This document shows positions 1 through 11,100 of a stretch of 64,000 nucleotides of DNA, piece after piece; the stretch's first letter is position 1, and every line of letters starts with the position of its first letter. The notes under the pieces are model-generated. The model was not told where the DNA came from, made no database searches, and saw only the letters and a list, made by a program, of their open reading frames with translations. Origin of the DNA: Taenia hydatigena (lineage: Eukaryota > Platyhelminthes > Cestoda > Cyclophyllidea > Taeniidae); NCBI GenBank assembly GCA_036345935.2, contig JADWOT020001576.1, forward strand, positions 124,666 to 188,665. Direction: 5' to 3'. The translations under genes were made by a program, and so were the position numbers.

Positions 1-845
1 TGAGCCCATTCCAAACACTGAACGCACAACGGCGAACAACTACGAGGAGTTTAGAATTACAGACATACGATGTCTCAATTCTACGGCTGAACGAAATGCT
101 TGTCCATGCTGACTCGCGGCAGTAGATCATCGCCATGATAAAAGCATTCATCATCCATGCTGATTATCACCACTTTCGATACATCGACGAATTCGCAGTT
201 ATGTAGTGCCAAATTGGATAAAATATGTGGTTTTACACTTAATTTATTGCATGGCGAATAATGTGTTACGGTGAGCGTTGTGAAAAGCAAATAAATGAAA
301 TTCGGTCATAGAGACAAAGAAACGACTAAGTGTGGAGCGATAAAAGCAAAGAAAGAAGGAGAGGTGTGTTGAGGCAATGGAAGCTAGCTATTATTTAGGA
401 AGACGCCCTCAGATCTTGCGCAACAGATGTGGGAGTCAACGAATCGACAAGTCGAAGGGGTGAATTGACGGGCCTACTGTACACTCACGACAACATATTT
501 AGTTCTGCCATGTCATCCAGTGTGAATAAACTATTTAAACTGCGACTTTTAACAGGTGAGTTACAAGATTTCGGAGGCTGCGAAACTGCAAAGCCTTTGA
601 CTAGGTGGAAACACGCTTCAAGCACTGAGTCGACGAATCCTTGCACTACAATCCTTCAAATACAACGCGTGTGCCTTTCAAGTCATTCACCTGACATGGC
701 AAGTGATTTAACACGAGAACACAAGAACATCAACGCATTGTATCAGCTTGGGAATGTGAGCCAACGAAAGATGTGCTGAGAGCCACCAATATTGTTGAGA
801 AAGAGGGCAAGGTGAGTCAAAAAACGTAGTGTATTTTGGCGCATA
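1..845. other. 3' flank of the intact F-box gene
   Basis: This stretch lies downstream of the minus-strand F-box gene and is shared with A'. No gene is recognised. Open frames at 81-290 and 429-779 are not kept with matching content in A'. An AATAAA reading on the minus strand at 243-248 is retained in A' (near 45261) and could be a distant polyadenylation signal, about 600 nt past the stop. Confidence 0.5.
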
Positions 846-1930
846 TTACAAGTAACGTATTCTAAGAGCTCTATACTTGGATGGAGCGCCTGTGCTCCTG
901 CATCTTCTGTGTGCAGCCTTCAACTGGAAGTCGTAATGAACGAATTGCAGTATCTCCACCAAGTTGAGGCGATCGGTTTCAATTCGCCTGACACAAAACA
1001 GCCTCCAATCTACTGCAGTAGTAGCAAGTGGGCAATCCACGAAGTTGTCGAAACTCGCAATGAAATTTGCAAAGAGTTGCATATCATTAATTGCAATGTC
1101 AAAACGGCGTGGAAAGATTGCTATGATTAATATTTGATGCGGCCTGATGGCATCCAGGAGGCGCAGTAGCTGATCTTTGGAACGAAATTCCGGATCCATG
1201 AGGAATACGTAGCAGTCGTAGTCTAGGATGTCACCTTTGAAGTCCCTTTCTGCAAACCCATAGTATAATATCGTGCCGCCTCCTCCGTTCGCGTGAGCAT
1301 CATGGATAAACAGTTTGAACTCGATGTTATCTATGATATACGGGGTACGCCTCAGTGATTCATCAAGAAGTATGGTGGCAAAAATATTTAGGTGATACGA
1401 TTGGTTGTAGAGCCGAGAGGAATGCAATACATGAGCACTGAATGTTAGGCAGCAATGAATAAACTGCTGAGAAGAGGATTGGCTTGATTGAATCGAATAA
1501 TGCTGGAAAGATCTCATTTCGTTTAAGCGATATTCAATCGCAGGAAGCAAGTTCCTGTCGATACGTGGTGGGTTTTCGGAAAATAGGAGGCAACACAGGT
1601 GCTTGTCGAGCCACCTCCAATTATTGACGTAATGGTGCATCGCTTCTGTTGATCGTCGTCTGGATAGTATCCATCGCCAGTTGGGAATGGCATTGCAAGC
1701 ATTCACCATGTCCTCCACACCAAGGAATTCGCATAGCTTGAGTGCCAATTCAGCTGGGAGTTCGGTAATTTTGCGCTCTTTCTAAGGTGAAAAAAAATAT
1801 GCAATCGCGAGTGACATGAAAATGGAATAAAGGAATTGTAATGGCAGAGAAGCGAAGGAAAACACTAAATGAGAAGTGGTGAGGATAAAGAGACAAGAAA
1901 ATGTAAAATGGTGCCACTGGTACCCACCAT
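846..1930 (-). CDS. F-box protein with GTPase-like C-terminal part (intact copy)
   Basis: Two exons are inferred on the minus strand: 1930-1928 (only the ATG) and 1781-846, joined across a 146-nt GTGGGT...TTAG intron, giving about 312 residues. Residues 8-40 form an F-box: ELPAEL at the start, VEDM in the middle and NWRWI at the end, the pattern used to bind Skp1 in SCF ubiquitin ligases. The C-terminal half has alternating hydrophobic strands (FKLFIHDAH, YDCYVFLMD, ILIIAIFP) and ends DWRLFCVRRI then a helix LVEILQFV. This order resembles the atypical GTPase fold of FBXO4-type proteins, but no clear P-loop or NKxD motif is seen, so nucleotide binding is unlikely. The start is chosen because the same ATG-donor layout recurs at many loci and keeps the frame. 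The twin at 43549-44634 has the same exon length but a premature stop. The substrate is unknown. Confidence 0.72.
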
Positions 1931-1978
1931 ATCGGAAGAATGCTAGCGTAGGTTGACTGTAAGTCAGAGATGGCGAGG

Positions 1979-1986
1979 CTTAAATG
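1979..1986 (-). promoter_or_regulatory. TATA-like box of the intact F-box gene
   Basis: The minus strand reads CATTTAAG, starting 56 nt upstream of the ATG. The equivalent element occurs 52-56 nt upstream of the start codon at seven other F-box loci, usually as TATTTAA, followed by a shared CCTCGYCAYCTCTG stretch. Confidence 0.6.
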
Positions 1987-1989
1987 CTG

Positions 1990-2779
1990 CCAATGTAGAA
2001 GGGGGGAAGGGGCTATGGAGTTAATCTCATTATGGCATTGGCACATTGGCTCGTTTCGTGTCGTGTGATTAGAAGTTCGCGCAACCACCATGACCTGAGT
2101 GACTCCCCCTTGTCCGATGACATGGGATGCCGCAAACTGACATATGCGCACACAATCCGCCATACGCTGTGTCCTGTCAGTTCAGTCCACTTCTCACTCA
2201 TTTTGCGCGAATAATTATTGCTGCGAAGTCTCGCACAACAGCGTCACAGCTGAGCATCACTTGCGATTTGATTTTATGTTAGCCGCCCCATTGACAACGT
2301 GCCTCATTTTACGAACCGCCTCATAAGCGTTTGCCAAGGTACCGCAAGACTGACTAAAGAAACCAACCGACGCTTCCTACCTCATGCTTAGCCAGTGTTC
2401 TCACACGAAGTGCCAACAGAGGTCCATCTATTCATTTGTTTAGTGTTGGTTTCTGGCGGACTGTGGAAATGGTTGCAGTTCTACATCAAATTGTGGCTTG
2501 ATCCAAATTAAGATTCATGGGTTAAACCAGATTCTGCTGAAGACGTAGAAATGCATGATTAAATGGCAGATGAATTGTATGTTACATTTAGTGGAAGTCT
2601 GCGGAAGGATTTGGTTGGATTTTGGTTATTCGCTCTTTCGGTGGAAATGGAGAATGTAATTCATGGGCTTCCATGCTCGCGCATGTCCAAATTAACATGA
2701 TTGCCCAGAACGAACACTGCACTGTGACGAGAGTGGTAAATACGATGACCTCTACTTAACTAAAAATCTTTCTTCTTAG
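1990..2779. other. Upstream region of the intact F-box gene
   Basis: This non-coding stretch lies between the F-box promoter and the retroelement relic and is shared with A' (about 42750-43480). No further gene, tRNA or repeat unit was recognised. Short open frames (for example 2032-2214 and 2144-2326) show no protein-like character. Confidence 0.4.
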
Positions 2780-4260
2780 GTGCAGCTGATGTTCCTGCAC
2801 ACCGATAATACCACAAGCTTCCTCATCGCTTCATGCGTCATTTACCAGATCTGGAAATTAGACGTCCCTCTAGTGCTGTGCAGACTTTAGAATGTTAATG
2901 TATATGAAGCTCTACTCCTTGTTTAATGCTTTGAAACGATAATCTACAAAAACGAATTAGCGTGGCTACAAAATAATAAGAATATTTCGACAGCCTGTGG
3001 GTAAACAGCTATCATGCGATTAAGGCGTGAGACCACGACATTAAAACGCCCTGTTGAACAAGGATTAAGGTCTGTGAAACTTTCCTTCCCCCCAACAGCC
3101 ATGTAAATGGAAGAAGCTAGCACGTCTGAGCCGGGGTCTTGTGTGCTGGTCAAATTTCAATGTATCCGTATGCCGCAATCACCCCATTCAACCACGAAAT
3201 TAAAGGAGCAGTTTAAAGTACAAATGATTTTGCGCTACCCACTAAACAGAATGCAAGTGCTATGTTTGAAAGATCTTAAATGCGCAGAAGGTGAAACAGT
3301 GCAGTTGTGAGTCATTGCAATAGTGATTAAAGAATTTCGCCTACACGATTTGGTAAAGGAGAGCAGCAACTCGTATTGTGAAATGACTAGATCTTCAAAA
3401 AAGAAGGATCAAAAGAGTGGCCCATGCTAATGAGCTAAGACGACTTCTCAACCACACCTAACAGTCGCATTTTAAGGCTCGCTGCGTTTCAGTCCGAGTT
3501 AGGCAAGCTTCCATTTTCCCATCCTACTTGCTCCGATCGGTTACTTTCATTCATGCGGATGCAGTAACATCTCCACGCAAGTTCATCCCCAACTCAGACG
3601 CGATCTTCACTCTTTGTACCGAGAATAGCATGCAGTCACCATTGAACAGACTGAGTTGATGAGAAGGGGAGGAGACGGCTACATTGAGATGGAATCTGGA
3701 ATTTTTGTAGATTCAAGTGACAATGGGAGTCCTGGCTTTTTAACTCCATCCGTGATTGTGAAGAAGATTCCATCTCTGCCCCTAAGGCACTGAAGGCTCG
3801 ACAACCAGCTCAATACCCAAGTCATCGACAACAAAGTGAGCGAACAGGAGTGCTGTGGTGAAGCTGCAAAGAACATATACCAGTGAAATTGCAGCTGACA
3901 TCAGTGAAAGTAGACCAATCTGCCAGTTTTTCTGATGCAAAGCATGCGCACTTTAAGATGAAGTTTGTCATTTGGAAGAAGAGTTGATCAAAGACGAGAT
4001 CATGGAACCATCAAAGTCGTCATGGTTCTTACCAATTACTCTAACAAGAGAAAGGTCAGTGATCAACGATCACTGCCTTCCGTCACCTCATCTAGCTCAT
4101 TCAAAAACCACTGCCATGGCCACAAGAGATCTCCATAATGGATTTGAAGTTAGAACACTGGCAAGTTGGGGTGTCGGAAATGGGCAGAAGGCAGACCATA
4201 CTATTGTGGCAAACGCTGAATGGCAAATGTTATGCCCAGCACAAATGTAAATGCACGTGG
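2780..4260 (+). mobile_element. Decayed Ty3/gypsy-type retroelement (copy in A)
   Basis: Two blocks look like the start of a Ty3/gypsy reverse transcriptase. At about 3966-4030 the frame reads EELIKDEIMEPSKSSWFLP, matching the family's 'I-PS-SPW-SP' opening. At 4138-4200, one frame over, it reads MDLKLEHWQVGVSEM, matching the 'DLKSGYWQV' block. Upstream, near 3570-3600, a segment aligns with a DSG-type aspartic protease site seen in the B copies, but here the catalytic Asp is gone. Stops and frameshifts make it non-coding. The stretch from 2780 to 3640 recurs in at least six other places here. No LTRs or target-site duplications were found. Confidence 0.6.
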
Positions 4261-5055
4261 ATCTATGGCTAACTTTCTGTTGTTTCAAGTACTCAGCTTT
4301 TCTGCATTAAGAAAGGCTAAAAACCCTTAATTTTATTCTACTAACCATGAAAGCATGATCAGCTACTAAATAACACATCTCCTCACTCAAGCCATTGTAA
4401 TTTAGTGACACCTATTCAGTACCTGGTTTTGATGCAAATAGGCTTCGCTCTCCTCTGTTGACGTGTCTAGGTTTCGTGTGTTTGCCGAGCTTACCGAATT
4501 TTCTGGGGATCGTCAACACCTACTTCAATGCCTCAGAGACTGACCCTGCATAAATTGGATCTTAAGTTATTATTGTTATTGAGGTTTGATACCACTTTTT
4601 GCAGTCCACATGAAAATGCGCATTCGCAGCTGTTAAACTGCTGCCTACCCTGTATTTATTAAGTGCATATAACTTTCGTGATTGGCGATTTGCGCGTGTT
4701 GCATCAAACAAAGCTCTAGTTGGCAAAATGGGCTCAATTCATGGGAAAGCTTAGAAATGCAATTTTAAGTAAAAATTTAGGTCTGTGAAATGAGGCCCTT
4801 TCTTTGCATAAACCGTCCTCCAGAATATCCGAAGTAACTAGGCATGCTAACATTCCACGAAGTTGACAAGAGGTTTTGCGCTATTTCAAGATTATTGCAG
4901 GTGAGATGGGAATCATCTCATTGTTTTCGAAAAGTCTTAAATAGGCTTTTCTCTTGTTTAAATCCTGTAGTAAGTTGAGCACGATATCCTCCTGGATCCT
5001 GGTGCTTTTAAAATGCAACTTAGGTCCTAACGATGGTTTTAATGATTACCACGAA
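4261..5055. other. Right part of arm A, no gene recognised
   Basis: Shared with A' in inverted orientation. It may be further retroelement-derived sequence downstream of the RT relic, but no integrase or RNase H motif could be read. Confidence 0.35.
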
Positions 5056-5229
5056 TCACAGCAAAGGCAGGGTTCGGCTTTCCGCTTCATTAAGAGGTCA
5101 CATCACGAGCAGGGCGACACCCAGCACTTCATCAATCACGGACATGGCATTGCAGTCACCAAGTTCGATCTATGGCACAGGGACGTAAGGCACCGCAGCA
5201 GAAGTAGCGATGACGACTTCTGATTCATC

Positions 5230-6640
5230 GAAGCGTTTCTCGTAGAATAAGACCGACGCGCATACACACACTGATGATATCAAAAGCCTCCTCATCACTT
5301 CATGCGCTAGTTGTCAGGTCTGACAATTGGACGTCCCTCACACAATATGCGAACCCTCGAATTTTAATTTACTTGAAGCCTTATTCATAGCTCAATACGT
5401 AGCGTCCCGAGGCTCCCTTGAAGGCAAAAGAAGGCGGAATGCTGGGGTAGAACATATATATTCACCGGACAGAGGGAAAAAGGCTGCTGGCATGGCCTGG
5501 AGGCCAGCCCACGCAGCTAGGGCAATACAGCCACCTCTGTGTCCTTGACAGAAACCGGCAGTTCTAACAAACAAAGTACTACACAATGCTTTGAAACTAT
5601 AATCCGCCTAAACAAATCGTCATGGTTTTAAGCTTACAAAGGTATTTCAGTGCTTTGGGGCAACATCAAGAATGCGACGGGGGCGTGAGATCCACAAACA
5701 TAGTTTGGGGCCTACGAAACCTCTCCTCTCCCCTTTCAGCCACGAAAATGGATGGATTTAGCACGTCTGGATTCGTGTGTGCGTGTGTTGTGTGTTGGTC
5801 AACAGCTGATGTGTCGGTGGGCCGCGTTGATCGCATCCAACCACGAAATCAAAAAAGCCATTCAACGTAAAAATAATGTTGACCGCTCATTAATTAGACG
5901 GCAAGTGTTATTTTAAATAGACCTTGGATGCACAGAGACGGAACAGGGTGCTCTCACTCTCCATTTCCTGTTTGGCTGAACCGTATGAGAATGGATTGGT
6001 TGTAGTTAATTGTAGTTGTGAATAGCCTAGTCACGAATTCTGCCCAAATGTTTGGATGGAGAAGACCAGCAGCACAGACACCAACTCGCATTGTAAAATG
6101 GTTAGTTTCTCAATGAAAGAGGATTATGAACCACCAACGCTTATGAGCTGCGACAACCCCATGTTGCAACCACATCCACCAGTGACATTTGAAGGCTCTC
6201 TGTGTCTTAGTCGGAGTTAGACAAGCTTCTTTTTTATCCTATTTCCCATTATCAGTTTTTTTTCCTTCTGCTAATGCAGAAGCACCTCCACGCAAAGTTA
6301 CCCTCGACTCGGGCGCACATGACAGCTACTTAGCTGCATATCAAACATTCTTTAGCAAGGAGTATGCTGTCTGGTGGTAGGTTTGATTGAAGGATGGATC
6401 ATGAAATCACAAAAGTCATCGCAGGTCCTTCCTACTAGATCTACACTCAGGCTGGCCATCCTCTTCAAAAATTACTGGAATATCGCCAAAAGCTTTGTAG
6501 TGGGCAACATGCTGAAGGTTTTTTAGGGCAAATAGCCTCTGATTTACCTCCGGAATTCGATTGAGGTGCGTAGTACGTGCTGAAGAAAGTTTTATTCGTT
6601 TGAAAGGAAGGAAGGAAGGAAGCACGCTTTGCATCTCAAC
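5230..6640 (+). mobile_element. Decayed Ty3/gypsy-type retroelement (copy in B)
   Basis: The 5' part matches the element at 2780-3640. At 6297-6350 the frame reads KVTLDSGAHDSYLAAYQ, resembling a retropepsin D-[ST]-G active site; B' keeps the same DSG. At about 6384-6430 the frame reads LIEGWIMKSQKSSQVLP, aligning with the RT opening block of the A copy. The protease-to-RT gap is much shorter than in A, so there is probably an internal deletion. A (GGAA)4 tract lies at about 6604-6622 and is expanded in B' (about 49687-49716). Non-coding. Confidence 0.5.
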
Positions 6641-7330
6641 TTACTTTAAAATTCCACAGTTTGTTGCGACTAGAAAGAGATTTAAAACAGCCTTTCATGG
6701 TACGCATGTTTGACATCAGAATAAAGATCTTTGAGCTGATGAGTCTTCCATGTCCCTGTCACTTTGAACATCTCCATTTACTACTTGCCGAAATGGTGAC
6801 CTCTACTTCTGAGCACGAAAAAAGGCATTCCATTCACATACAAAGCAACGAGACCACCCCGCTTGGATCAAATAAAATGGGGATTGCTGGTTGTCAGCCC
6901 TATTTGCTGCCATAAAATTTACTCACAAATTAAGCAGATGGAGAAAGTGTAAAAGCAAAGTTAAAAAGCTGAGACGCTTTTGTTACATAGTAAATCTTCG
7001 GCCCCGGCCATATCAGGTCCGCTACTGTGTGGATTGGAAGAATAAGTGTGTCTTGCTTGCCCTTTCGATGGAAGACTCTGTTGTGGGAAGACCACAACAC
7101 GATCGCTGTTGCGCTTCCCGCTTTCAATGCTGATGATACAGTCATCGTTACTGCTAACACAGCATCAGGTGATGGCGCCAACGCATTGTTAGAAGAGTCG
7201 AACAGCACGACGGCTTAAAGTGTCAGCGTTGCGTCCACGTAGAGACATTTATGTCACAGCGAACAATAAAGATGCCGGCAGGATTCCTGGCCAAAATAAA
7301 TCAAACAATTAAAGGCACAGCATTTGCACA
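6641..7330. other. Downstream part of the B retroelement region
   Basis: Conserved in B' and partly in the copy at 31190-32560 (shared words around 'atcagaataaaga'). Open frames on both strands at 6930-7218 look protein-like in short runs but are not kept intact in B'. No domain was recognised. Confidence 0.3.
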
Positions 7331-7599
7331 GGAACATAACATTCTTCGATCTTTCACAATTGTCTTCCCATCATCTACATTCTTCAATCTTAATGCGGTT
7401 TTCGCTTAGGCAACTTATGCAGAGTTTCTTTGAACCCAATCCCACTCAGCGTGCTTTGTATTACTTTGCCGTACATATTTTGCGTTTTTGGGAACCAAGT
7501 TGACGGTATCTTGTTCTGTACATCTAGTTCCATCCTGTTCCGTCTTCCAGTCCTTTATGGTTAAGGCAGTAAATAAAGTAAGGAGACAAAGTTGCACCA

Positions 7600-8000
7600 G
7601 TGCAATTCAATTGATAGTTGTCAACAAATTGGCAGCTTTTTCGGGATATCCTTGCATCAACCACGAAAATATTTGATTCCTATGCTCTTTATGCTCTCCG
7701 AGCCCTATGACATGTCACTAGAAATTTCGCATACGGTGAGAATGGTCTCTGTCAAAATGACGACGCTGACTAGCGTAATACGTCCGTCTAGTTCGTCCCA
7801 TTTCTTATCCAATTGCAGGATTAAATTGCAGGCACGCATCACAAGCGAATATTGGCGAGCCAGTCCAAGTCCGATTGCGACTGTTCAGAGCTCCGCGAAG
7901 GATTTAAAATCGCATTCATATTCATCTAACTCACTGTTTACATCCGTTTTAGCAAGTTCATTAGCTTTTACAACAGCGTGCGGGCGTGCTATGTTTTACT
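7600..8000 (-). pseudogene. Unidentified decayed open frame (minus strand)
   Basis: One minus-strand frame stays open for long runs with only a few stops and reads as protein-like: ELAKTDVNSELDEYECDF, then LVMRACNLILQLDKKWDEL and ITLVSVVILTETILTVCEI. The B' copy (about 50500-50900) keeps most of these residues and also has stops. A possible 39-nt GTAAGT...AAAG intron precedes the first run. The family was not recognised; it may be a degraded host gene or retroelement protein. It lies between the retroelement relic and the F-box U3 unit. Confidence 0.3.
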
Positions 8001-8059
8001 TACGGCATGGATACACTGCGTTTATCAAACCACATCATCCAGCTCGACAGCCCGCATAT

Positions 8060-8440
8060 TTTGTTTAGCGACATCACCACGATGACTGCACATTGTGCCC
8101 TTCGTGTCGCCTAGTTTTAGTCACGCCTTTAATCTGCGACTATAACACATTCACAACATGATTGTCGGGTGTTACACAATGTCTTCGCCTCGTGAATGCC
8201 ACAACTGAGGTCAGACATGGCTTCCGATCACCAGACGTGGTGATTACTCACCTTTGAATGTCTTTGCCGCATTGTTTAACCAAGGAATTTAAGTCATATT
8301 GAGAGCTACTGAGCTAAATGCTTTAAATTATTTTACCTAGTCACTGTTCTGGCAGGCCCAACCCCAGTGACGGTTCAAATGCATCGTTGTACCACCTCCA
8401 GATAAACGCACATGCTTCAAGAAGAAGCAGGTTGTGGCGC
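8060..8440 (-). repeat. U3 unit: recurring 3' flank of F-box genes
   Basis: On the minus strand this carries the words GGTGATCGGAAGCCATGTCT and AAACTAGGCGACACGAAGG. The same pair, in order, occurs at 28170-28490, 30060-30395, 40265-40440 and about 51000-51310. Where an F-box relic is nearby, U3 always lies on its 3' side in the same orientation, so it is probably the terminal region or trailer of the ancestral gene unit. Confidence 0.6.
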
Positions 8441-8839
8441 AATGCTTGTAGTGCTAATTTATCGTGGCAGCACTACTCAGCGTATTTTACATGCAGTGGT
8501 CCCAATGGATATATCACAATGAATTTTTGTCGGGGCAGGAAACGAGTCAGAAATTGATATGGGTTTCTCGTACAGATGTTGCACCAAACAAGACTTTGCC
8601 TGCTTATAGTTGCTGATGTTACTCGCTGCTTATCATCTAACTACTTCATAAATACTCGTGCAGTGGCAGTGCCTGCATCAAATCTGCCCTTCACGCCTTC
8701 AAGCATAACGTGTGTGCCATTTGAATTCTCCTCCCAACAAATATGAACGGCCATGCAGTAAGCAAGTCAACGCTAATGGGTTTGAAAGCCGCAAAATAAA
8801 GTGAGAAAGGGCAGGAAGATGCGGCACGAGAAGAGAGCA
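8441..8839. other. Spacer between U3 and F-box relic in block B
   Basis: Shared with B' (about 51311-51789). The words around 8635-8660 (ATCTAACTACTTCATAAATA) recur inverted near 28005. No gene seen. Confidence 0.35.
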
Positions 8840-9409
8840 ACACTTGCAAGAAAACGTGTGGATGCCCTTGAACCACAGGTCGTGGTGGACCAATTGTGAC
8901 ACCTCCTTCAAAGTGAGGCTTCCAACTGCAAGACGCTTGACACACCACAGTCGCCACCCCGAGTCTATCATGCGTGTATAGCAGTCGTATTGCACACTGA
9001 TGAATTCTGCCGTACTTATGTAGTATACCGATGGGATCAATACGACGTGAAGCAAGCTGTAGTGGATTGACCAGGTAAAGCGTTTAATAGGTTTCGCAGA
9101 AATACAGATGTTTATAAAATGTGCAGATATAACAAAATCCATTGCCATTTATGGATGGTGCTGCAGACATTTGCTAAATCCTCCTTACTAAGGTACTCGA
9201 GTATGCTGAGTGCCGATTTGGGCGGAAGGTCGGTGATTATGAATTGCTGCTAAAGTAAAACGTTAGTGTGCTGCCATCAGAAACATGGCAGTGTGAAGCA
9301 TGCGCAGTGATGTTAGATGATACAAGCTGGAGAAAACAGGAGAGGTGGCAAAAATGAGTGTAGAAGAAGGAATGGTAAGATGCAAATAGAATCTATCGGA
9401 ACCCACCAT
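8840..9409 (-). pseudogene. Broken F-box gene (block B copy)
   Basis: The start cassette is intact: a TATTTAAA box, 52 nt, then ATG (9409-9407) with donor GTGGGT and a 157-nt intron to exon 2 at 9249. Exon 2 opens in frame with an F-box (ITDLPPKSAL, YLSKEDLANVC, KWQWIL) but meets a stop after about 40 residues. Sequence then jumps to the family's C-terminus (GWRLWCVKRL, LTLKEVSQLVHHDL) in another frame, so the middle of the protein is deleted. The sister copy in B' is broken in a different way. Confidence 0.7.
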
Positions 9410-9453
9410 GCTGGAAAGGTGGTGGAGTAGATGGTGTGACAGAGGTGGCGAGG

Positions 9454-9461
9454 TTTAAATA
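9454..9461 (-). promoter_or_regulatory. TATA-like box of the block B F-box relic
   Basis: The minus strand reads TATTTAAA, starting 52 nt upstream of the ATG at 9409, followed by the family's CCTCGCCACCTCTG stretch. Confidence 0.55.
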
Positions 9462-10029
9462 CTGCAGCCTTGGAAGGGGGTAGGGAATAAAAGTGGGGAA
9501 ATCTACTGACCTCACAGTGGCGTTGACACATTCAGTGATTCCGTGTCGTCTTATGTGAGTGCTACGCGATCGTCTCAACTCGACCAGCTGCCCTTCGCCG
9601 TCCAATGGTAAAGAAGGACACAAACACAGCAGACGCGGTGGAGAGAGCATGAACGTTTGCTAGTGCAGTAATACCGGCATGGCAGTGGTGCATAGGCCAT
9701 TCGTTAATGGAGGTCCATCATGTATGCGCAGCAGCCGTAGTACGTTCTAATAAGTTCAGTGGTACTCATTTTATGTATTGATGGCGTTTATGTACCTTGG
9801 ATCACGAATTACTGACTAAATAAGGCAAAACATGGCAAACTTCGCAGAAATATCGTTGTACATACAGTGTGGAGCTGTAAAATTGGTAGAAATGAAACGA
9901 TAGATCGTACTTGATGATCTGTTGGAGAAAAGATTGATTAGACGGAGTTTAAATTGCCAAATGCACTTATTTGCTCCCTGGATCCCTTAGCAGCCGCAAA
10001 CGGACATTGGTTGCCGATTGATGCGGCTT

Positions 10030-10220
10030 GAGAAAACAACATGCAACTCAAATGCTGGGTGGACCACATTTTAAGTGCCAATGTAACGCAAGTAGGTCAT
10101 CATCAGTAACATGGGAATAGGATTTGGGGATAGTGAAGTAAAAAGAAGCTACAGAAATCCACCATGATTGAAAGGTGATATAGTGATTGACTGTGCAATG
10201 GAGGGGACGAGGTATGAATA
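10030..10220 (-). pseudogene. F-box gene 5' relic
   Basis: The minus strand keeps a TATTCATA box (10213-10220), 55 nt, and ATG (10165-10163) followed by GTGGAT. The exon-2 remnant near 10060-10090 keeps GACCTACTTGCG and TTGGCACTTAAAATGTGG, frameshifted against the family. The surrounding 10030-10560 also resembles the upstream region of the B' F-box gene (52640-52760), so this is a second, older copy placed in tandem about 760 nt from the one at 9409. Confidence 0.5.
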
Positions 10221-10859
10221 CTGCGGCCATGGAAGTGGAATTGTGTTGACCTCACAATGGCATCAACACGTTGGATTGTTTAGCGTCGTTATGTGAAAGT
10301 CACGCGATCGTCTCACCTCAACTGATTGCTCTTTGACATCCACTGGTAAAGATGGACGCAAGAAATCAAGCGCGGGGAAGAGAATATGACCGTTCGTAAG
10401 TGCGGTAGAACTGGCATTGGAGTAGTTCATGGGCATCAAATGGGGACAGAATCAGTCGATTGTTCTTCAAGGAGTTGACAATCATCACAGCGTTGCTGAG
10501 GTGTGATACTACCAATAAAGACAGCAGGTCTTTCGGCACTAAACTAGGAAGGAGCTCAATGAGCAGTGGTGTCGAATGTTAATTTATTTTCTCATCTCAT
10601 CATTTTTCCACCGGGATTTCCTTCTAGTCGTGGAAAATTATTAGAGGCAATTGCAAATTCCCGGCAATTTTTTGCTCAAACTTATCGATTCTTCCCGATG
10701 GGCCATCAACTACGATCTCATGCTTCATTGTGAGCTGCTTCCAATCCCCACACTGTATGGACAACTGCATATCCGCCACATCTATCACAAGTTTTGCGTT
10801 AAGAAGTCACTGATTAGTGCTCCAAATTGTAGGAATCCATCATAATCTGTTTTAGAGGC

Positions 10860-11100
10860 GGTCAACTTATTGCTGCGCATCGTTGTCACGGATGGATTGT
10901 CACTACATTCTGCACACGTTATACCTCGACAAGGTTGTTCCTAAAGTTGAGTGATTATATGCCACCCTGAGTGACATGAAAATGGTATGAAATAATGGTG
11001 ATGGCACATGAGACAAAGTAAGTAATAAATGCAATGTGGTATGGATGGAGAAAGAAGTAGAAGTAAATAGAGACTACCAAGACATACCAATTTGAAACGA
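10860..11100 (-). pseudogene. Very decayed F-box 5' relic
   Basis: On the minus strand an intron-end remnant (CATGTCACTCAGGGTGGC...CAACTTTAG) runs into GAACAACCTTGT at 10940, the usual exon-2 opening. Near 11075-11100 the start cassette survives only as TTGGTATGTCTTGGTAG. No F-box can be read. Confidence 0.35.

Larger units (their letters stand above)
1..5055. repeat. Arm A of a 5-kb inverted duplication
   Basis: The reverse complement of this stretch matches 40445-45495. Base 1 pairs with about 45494 and base 5050 with about 40446; beyond 5055 the two copies diverge abruptly. The arm carries an intact F-box gene on the minus strand and a retroelement relic on the plus strand. The left end is cut by the window edge, so the true arm may be longer. 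The two arms are about 35 kb apart. Confidence 0.9.
5070..9705. repeat. Block B, direct 4.6-kb duplication
   Basis: Matches 48010-52652 in the same orientation, with small indels; B' carries an extra stretch of about 320 bases near 48085-48410. Contents in order are a retroelement relic (+), an unidentified decayed open frame (-), the U3 flank unit, and a broken F-box gene (-). Homology stops at about 9705, where the two copies diverge. Confidence 0.88.

Noticed and set aside
2780..4260. Functional retrotransposon
   Set aside because: RT blocks lie in different frames, the protease-like site has lost its Asp, and no integrase or LTRs were seen; both copies share the same breaks.
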